DNA of 26,505 bases from Euryarchaeota archaeon UBA220 (lineage in GTDB: Archaea > Thermoplasmatota > Poseidoniia > Poseidoniales > Thalassarchaeaceae), in NCBI GenBank assembly GCA_002501885.1, contig DAON01000002.1, positions 8,571 through 35,075 of the forward strand, in the 5' to 3' direction. Below are positions 23,278 to 26,505 of the stretch, piece after piece. A model generated the notes under the pieces. That model was not told the origin of the DNA, ran no database searches, and worked only from the letters and a program-made list of their open reading frames with translations. Numbering within the stretch: the stretch's first letter is position 1; every line of letters starts with the position of its first letter. A program made the position numbers and the translations under genes.

Positions 23278-24089
23278 TCCGTCGCATCTTCGGATATTCT
23301 GCGTCGCTCGAAAGCTTCTGCTTCCATACCACTGAATTCTGCGGCTATGATTAGAGCATGAATATGCCCACCTTCGATTTTTGAGATAGTATGCATTGTA
23401 CCTGAAACAACCCTCTCTTCTTCAGTTCCAAGGTCACTGAGAAGAAGCCCATTCCAATCCTCAACAGACTCATCGAATACTTCGCTCCTTTCATTCATCC
23501 GAACTAGATGATCAACCGCCTCGCCCGGCGTCATCGGCCGAGGCTGTTCTAATCCCATTCCCGTTGGATCAAGATCTAGCAAGGCCAGTGTATGCATGCC
23601 CGCATCGATATTTCTACAAATCATTTCAAACGGAGAAGTCGGTAAGTAATTTCCATCAGAGAATGGAATAGTGACCTGCCTACCAAATCTGTATGATTGC
23701 AAGCCAGATAGGGATACTGCAAGCGCAGTTGCTGTAAGGCCAGGAATTACATGAAAACCAATACTCTCCTCAGCACAACGCTCCTCCAAATCAATGTGGG
23801 TTGTTGCCTGCATTGGATCCCCCACAACCAGTAGAGCGACGGGGCCGACACGAGCCTCTTCGAGCATAACCTCAGGCGACTCAACTCCGTCTCGCATCAA
23901 ACGCTCCCAATTACCAACAACAGACTCAAGCCTCTCCTCCTCAGAAGGTGGCAACACAGCGGTGTACCCCTCTAAGTAACGCTTAGAACACCCCCTAGCC
24001 ACTCTTCGAGCTCGCTCCGTGATATGGTCCAAATCACCCGGTCCGAGACCTATCAACCACAGTCCAGGAGCTACCCCGTCATCCGTCAT
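23274..24089 (-). CDS. dphB: Diphthine synthase
   Basis: Diphthine synthase is the SAM-dependent methyltransferase that methylates the modified histidine of archaeal elongation factor 2 during diphthamide synthesis. From ATG 24089 the product has 271 residues, normal for the family. It shows the N-terminal LIGLGPGDLDHITERA, KRYLEGYTAVLP, the VGDPMQATTHIDL loop and LSGLQSYRFGRQVTIPF, all characteristic of Dph5/DphB within the tetrapyrrole-methylase fold. The usual HNASI segment is replaced by IPGLTATAL, a modest divergence. The frame is open to 24236, but the extra part would overlap the divergent methyltransferase gene and lacks similarity. It is first in an operon with the unknown 582-residue gene and diverges from a Trm5/Taw2-like gene 28 bases away. 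Confidence 0.92.
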   Translation of the reverse strand: MTDDGVAPGLWLIGLGPGDLDHITERARRVARGCSKRYLEGYTAVLPPSEEERLESVVGNWERLMRDGVESPEVMLEEARVGPVALLVVGDPMQATTHIDLEERCAEESIGFHVIPGLTATALAVSLSGLQSYRFGRQVTIPFSDGNYLPTSPFEMICRNIDAGMHTLALLDLDPTGMGLEQPRPMTPGEAVDHLVRMNERSEVFDESVEDWNGLLLSDLGTEEERVVSGTMHTISKIEGGHIHALIIAAEFSGMEAEAFERRRISEDATE

Positions 24090-24094
24090 CGTGA

Positions 24095-24110
24095 AGCGGG
24101 CTGCCCCGCT
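24095..24110. repeat. GC-rich inverted repeat between dphB and the tRNA methyltransferase gene
   Basis: AGCGGG (24095-24100) and CCCGCT (24105-24110) are exact complements around CTGC and fill most of the 28-base gap between the two divergent starts. The gap is too short for two ordinary promoters, so TATA elements would lie in the opposite coding regions, and the repeat would fall in the leaders or act as an operator affecting both genes. Confidence 0.35.
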
Positions 24111-24117
24111 GCCCATC

Positions 24118-25302
24118 ATGAAAGTGATGCGCCATCTCTCAGTACCAAACCAACAAGTCGAGCATACTCTCGACTTTATGCGCGAGCAAAACCTCCTTGC
24201 TCCAGGCATGAGAGTCTTCGCAGCCGAGGATAACAATTCTAGACTAATCCCGATTGACTCCGGGGCTGCATTGGTTCTCCCAACCGAACTTGCTGATTAT
24301 CCAATTATTGAGCATGAAGGCCGCACTGATGAGAGGATAGACACTGACTGGTGGGCCCACCTCAGAAATCTCTTGGGTGACGAAATTGTCGAGTCGGGAG
24401 GCGAGGCATGGCCCTCTTCGCATGAGTTCTTTGCAGACATGATGATTGTCAGGTTGGAAGAAGAAGTTGCTCAATATTCGAGCGAAATCGCAACTGCCAA
24501 ATTACTCTCACATCCTCACATCCGACTAGTCTTATCTGATGCTGGCGTACTTGGCGAACTTCGAATCCGAGATCTCACTCCAATTGGAGCACGTCTTGAA
24601 GACAAGATTGTAGTGGAACAAATCCCAGAAGATGTGGCCAGTACTAGAGTACTTGTCAAGGAGTCTGGACGCAGCATTCTGTGCGACCCAACCCGCGCTT
24701 ACTTCTCGACTAAGTTACAGTCTGAGAGGCTAGAGACCCTAGAACTCGCCAAGGAACTACGCTCCTTGCTTGATCGCCCACTACGCGTTTGCGACCCGTT
24801 TTGTGGTGTGGGGCCCGCTTTGGCTACACTATTGGGGGAACCTGACTTGGTGGGTGAATTACTTGCAACAGATCTCAACCCCGACGCCGTCGAACTCCTC
24901 TTCGACAATCTTCGTCGCTGGGACCGCAAGGAGTACCCAGTAGGACCAAACCCCGTCACAAATATCCATCATGACAGGATTGCCGGCCTAGCCGATGCCA
25001 CTGAATTGCAACACAACCCAGAGCTAATTGGTAGCTGGGATTTACTTCTGGTTAACTTACCACACCGCACCATAGAATTCCTACCTGCTCTAATTCCTCT
25101 CCTTGACAGAACCAATACCTCAATGATCAGAGGCAGAGTAATTGTTGCTGAATCAGAGATTGAAGATGCGAACGAGGCGATACAAAACGCACTACCTCCT
25201 AGGCTACAAGGCACTCCTGAGCCGACACTCAAAATCAAGCGAGATTACAGTTCGACACTCCGTTTATGCTCGTTTGAGGCTTGGATAGCACCAGCGCCGT
25301 AG
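24118..25302 (+). CDS. Trm5/Taw2-family tRNA methyltransferase
   Basis: The product (394 residues from ATG 24118) matches the Trm5/Tyw2 class of Rossmann-fold, SAM-dependent enzymes acting on guanosine 37 of tRNA. After an N-terminal domain (PNQQVEHTLDFMREQNLLAP, RLIPIDSG) come FFADMMIVRLEEEVAQYSSE, GELRIRDLTPIG and CDPTRAYFSTKLQSERL, which follow the Trm5 order. The SAM-binding motif is DPFCGVGPALATLL, where Trm5 usually has D(M/P)FAGVGPF, and the catalytic-type motif is NLPHRTIEFL. It could make m1G37 (Trm5) or transfer the aminocarboxypropyl group in wyosine synthesis (Taw2); the NLPH motif favours methyl transfer without proving it. ATG 24127 is another possible start. It is divergent from diphthine synthase; both genes tune translation. 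Confidence 0.85.
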   Translation: MKVMRHLSVPNQQVEHTLDFMREQNLLAPGMRVFAAEDNNSRLIPIDSGAALVLPTELADYPIIEHEGRTDERIDTDWWAHLRNLLGDEIVESGGEAWPSSHEFFADMMIVRLEEEVAQYSSEIATAKLLSHPHIRLVLSDAGVLGELRIRDLTPIGARLEDKIVVEQIPEDVASTRVLVKESGRSILCDPTRAYFSTKLQSERLETLELAKELRSLLDRPLRVCDPFCGVGPALATLLGEPDLVGELLATDLNPDAVELLFDNLRRWDRKEYPVGPNPVTNIHHDRIAGLADATELQHNPELIGSWDLLLVNLPHRTIEFLPALIPLLDRTNTSMIRGRVIVAESEIEDANEAIQNALPPRLQGTPEPTLKIKRDYSSTLRLCSFEAWIAPAP

Positions 25303-25336
25303 GCAGACTTATCGCTCCAATGCCCATCAAAAATAC

Positions 25337-25615
25337 ATGCCAGCTCCTCTTTTCGAACTTCTTTGTTGCTTGTTGGATATTGGCTCAAGTGCCGCATTGG
25401 CTGGTGGTTTGCATTCAGCAACGACTCCTAGTACCAAATTGAGCACCCCTCAACAAAGACAAGCAAAACAAGCCACCCAATGCGCACTCGATGGCTGCCA
25501 CGCGCTTTCGTTCAGAACCACGGATTACTGCTGGAGACATCAGGACGAACGCCAATCAGAACCAGAACCAGAGCCCGAACAGGAATCCAATTGGTGGGAA
25601 GAAAAAATGGAGTGA
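25337..25615 (+). CDS. Small putative zinc-binding protein with acidic Trp-Trp tail
   Basis: This 92-residue protein is not one I recognise. It has a hydrophobic N-terminal stretch (about 4-25, FELLCCLLDIGSSAALAGG), a Gln/Thr-rich linker, then a compact C-x4-C-x10-C-x2-H pattern (CALDGC ... YCWRH, about 49-68) that could bind one zinc ion. An acidic Pro-Glu run and the tail QESNWWEEKME follow. The tail is identical over PEPEQESNWWE to that of the next gene and is encoded by an exact 36-bp repeat, which argues that the frame is real. The hydrophobic part could be a membrane helix, or the true start may be further in. The ATG lies 34 bases after the methyltransferase stop, and the gene ends three bases before the next ATG. 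Confidence 0.6.
   Translation: MPAPLFELLCCLLDIGSSAALAGGLHSATTPSTKLSTPQQRQAKQATQCALDGCHALSFRTTDYCWRHQDERQSEPEPEPEQESNWWEEKME
25567..25602 (+). repeat. 36-bp exact direct repeat, copy 1
   Basis: This stretch, beginning ACCAGAGCCCGAACAGG, is identical base for base to 26470-26505. It is in frame in both genes and encodes the shared PEPEQESNWWE tail. The bases before the two copies differ. Copy 2 stops at the window end, so the repeat may be longer. Confidence 0.95.
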
Positions 25616-25618
25616 GCC

Positions 25619-26505
25619 ATGGATAGTGAACCAGAGAAGAAGTCCAAACTTCCAATATTGGTTATTGCCACAACGATCCTGCTAGTCTCCCTATTCCCTC
25701 ATGCGCAGAATGTAATCAGACATATCGAGTTGTCAGATTGGGAACAGGCCGAGGGAACTGTGACCATTTACGAACCATTCAATGACACTTTCAGATACAC
25801 CTATTCTGTAGACGGAATTGAGTATACTGAGTGGAGATACTCCTTCTCATGGGATACTGTCTCAAATTCAGAAGGCCCATTATTCGAAGAATATACAGAG
25901 TCAATATCAAGAAATACTCTACAAATTCACACAAATACACAAACCTGCGTGAAAACACATTCATTTACTCTCGAACGAGGTGCAGTAGCATCAATATTCG
26001 TAACTTCTTCTTATGACCGTGCCACAGACGTCTTCAACAATTTCCCAGATCATACCGGTGCTAGAGCCAGTATTCACCTTGCAATTGCTGGAGGAACCAC
26101 AGAACATGTCTACACCATCCAGAATCCGATGTATTCCTCCACAGCCCACAACATTACAGAACCCGGAAACTATCAGATTACATTCTCCAACTCTAGGCAA
26201 TATTGGAGCGGAGATGAGGACTATTGGTGTGTGGGTAACCATGTGATGACAATAAAACTGAATGACAGCAATGCCCCAAATACAAATTTCATTGAGGGCG
26301 AATCAGTAACCGTTCACTATGATCCAAATGATCATAATTTCGGAGTCATAAAAATGCCCGAATTTTCTGGCTTATATTCGTCCATTGTTGCATTATTTGC
26401 AGTCTATGCTTTTGCCGTGTATACCATTTTCAATTTCGAATCAAAACCCAAGGAGGAAGAGAAAATCCCACCAGAGCCCGAACAGGAATCCAATTGGTGG
26501 GAAGA
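25619..26505 (+). CDS. Two-helix membrane protein with large outer domain, 3' end cut by window
   Basis: An open frame runs from the ATG at 25619 to the last base without a stop, giving at least 295 residues. After a short charged start (MDSEPEKKSK) there is a hydrophobic helix at about 11-27 (LPILVIATTILLVSLFP), a soluble domain of roughly 220 residues rich in Thr, Ser, Asn and Tyr with a few Cys (TCVKTHSF, YWCVGNH) and a beta-sandwich look (EPGNYQITFSNSRQYW), then a second helix at about 249-269 (SSIVALFAVYAFAVYTIF). A cytosolic-side tail, ESKPKEEEKIPPEPEQESNWW, follows. The outer domain is likely exposed outside the cell. I do not recognise the family. It is spaced three bases from the small zinc-binding-like gene, with which it shares its tail. 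Base composition is more AT-rich than most of the window. Confidence 0.75.
   Translation, partial: MDSEPEKKSKLPILVIATTILLVSLFPHAQNVIRHIELSDWEQAEGTVTIYEPFNDTFRYTYSVDGIEYTEWRYSFSWDTVSNSEGPLFEEYTESISRNTLQIHTNTQTCVKTHSFTLERGAVASIFVTSSYDRATDVFNNFPDHTGARASIHLAIAGGTTEHVYTIQNPMYSSTAHNITEPGNYQITFSNSRQYWSGDEDYWCVGNHVMTIKLNDSNAPNTNFIEGESVTVHYDPNDHNFGVIKMPEFSGLYSSIVALFAVYAFAVYTIFNFESKPKEEEKIPPEPEQESNWWE
26470..26505 (+). repeat. 36-bp exact direct repeat, copy 2, at the window end
   Basis: Second copy of the repeat at 25567-25602, ending exactly at the last base. It encodes the same tail in the same frame of the truncated membrane protein. Because the sequence stops inside it, its true length and what follows are unknown. 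Confidence 0.95.

Noticed and set aside
24019..24117. Longer N-terminus for the Trm5/Taw2-like protein
   Set aside because: It is antisense to the diphthine synthase start; ATG 24118 precedes the conserved region.
24090..24236. Longer diphthine synthase with about 49 extra N-terminal residues
   Set aside because: It would read antisense through the start of the divergent methyltransferase and adds no family sequence before the LIGLGPGD motif.
25320..25442. 40-codon frame starting at ATG 25320
   Set aside because: It overlaps the zinc-motif gene in another frame, has no supporting motif, and lacks the shared tail.
1..26505. tRNA or rRNA genes, CRISPR arrays, insertion sequences or integrases
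   Set aside because: Intergenic gaps are short (174 bases at most) and none shows cloverleaf, spaced-repeat or terminal-inverted-repeat structure; no transposase or integrase motifs are encoded.

Overview
The window looks like a chromosomal piece of a planktonic euryarchaeon, most likely Marine Group II (Candidatus Poseidoniales) or a close relative. The evidence is the mix of archaeal core genes (prefoldin alpha next to FtsY, a geranylgeranyl-reductase-family flavoprotein, diphthine synthase, a Trm5/Taw2-type tRNA methyltransferase) with bacterial-type genes (UvrA, LysE exporters, YczE and Bax-inhibitor-1 membrane proteins). Genes are tightly packed, many starts are GTG, and large secreted proteins have acidic, Ca-loop-like segments. 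No phylogeny could be run, so the taxon is an inference. I see no rRNA, tRNA, CRISPR array, insertion sequence or integrase, and no gene-free stretch longer than about 175 bases.

Layout. (1) 1-4183 is a sulfate-activation and sulfotransfer island: a sulfotransferase cut by the window start, a small two-helix membrane protein, the PAP phosphatase CysQ, a second sulfotransferase on the minus strand, and an APS kinase fused to an HxGH nucleotidyltransferase domain. These would make PAPS, spend it on an unknown acceptor and clear the by-product PAP. (2) 4226-6025 is the prefoldin alpha and FtsY pair. (3) 6200-10637 is uvrA, a YccA/Bax-inhibitor-1 membrane protein and a LysE exporter, with a perfect palindrome just before uvrA. 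(4) 10634-14618 holds two divergent surface-protein genes, an Asp-box propeller lipoprotein and a membrane-anchored subtilase, with a symmetric AT-rich dyad midway between their starts.

(5) 14615-17784/17820 is a minus-strand operon of geranylgeranyl reductase, NagD-like HAD phosphatase and SDR dehydrogenase, probably lipid or isoprenoid related. (6) 17864-21521 is a plus-strand set: YczE-like membrane protein, threonine synthase, a Cys/Met-metabolism PLP enzyme and a second LysE/RhtB exporter. Together these form a homoserine, threonine and methionine branch point with an exporter. (7) 21529-25302 is a translation-modification group: diphthine synthase, a 582-residue protein of unknown function that overlaps it by an ATGA junction, and a divergent Trm5/Taw2-like methyltransferase. 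(8) 25337-26505 holds a small putative zinc-binding protein and a two-helix membrane protein that runs off the window. The two share an identical C-terminal tail encoded by an exact 36-bp direct repeat, whose second copy ends at the last base of the window.

The observations most worth following up are the APS kinase-nucleotidyltransferase fusion within the sulfation island, the unknown protein coupled to diphthine synthase, and the shared-tail gene pair at the right end.
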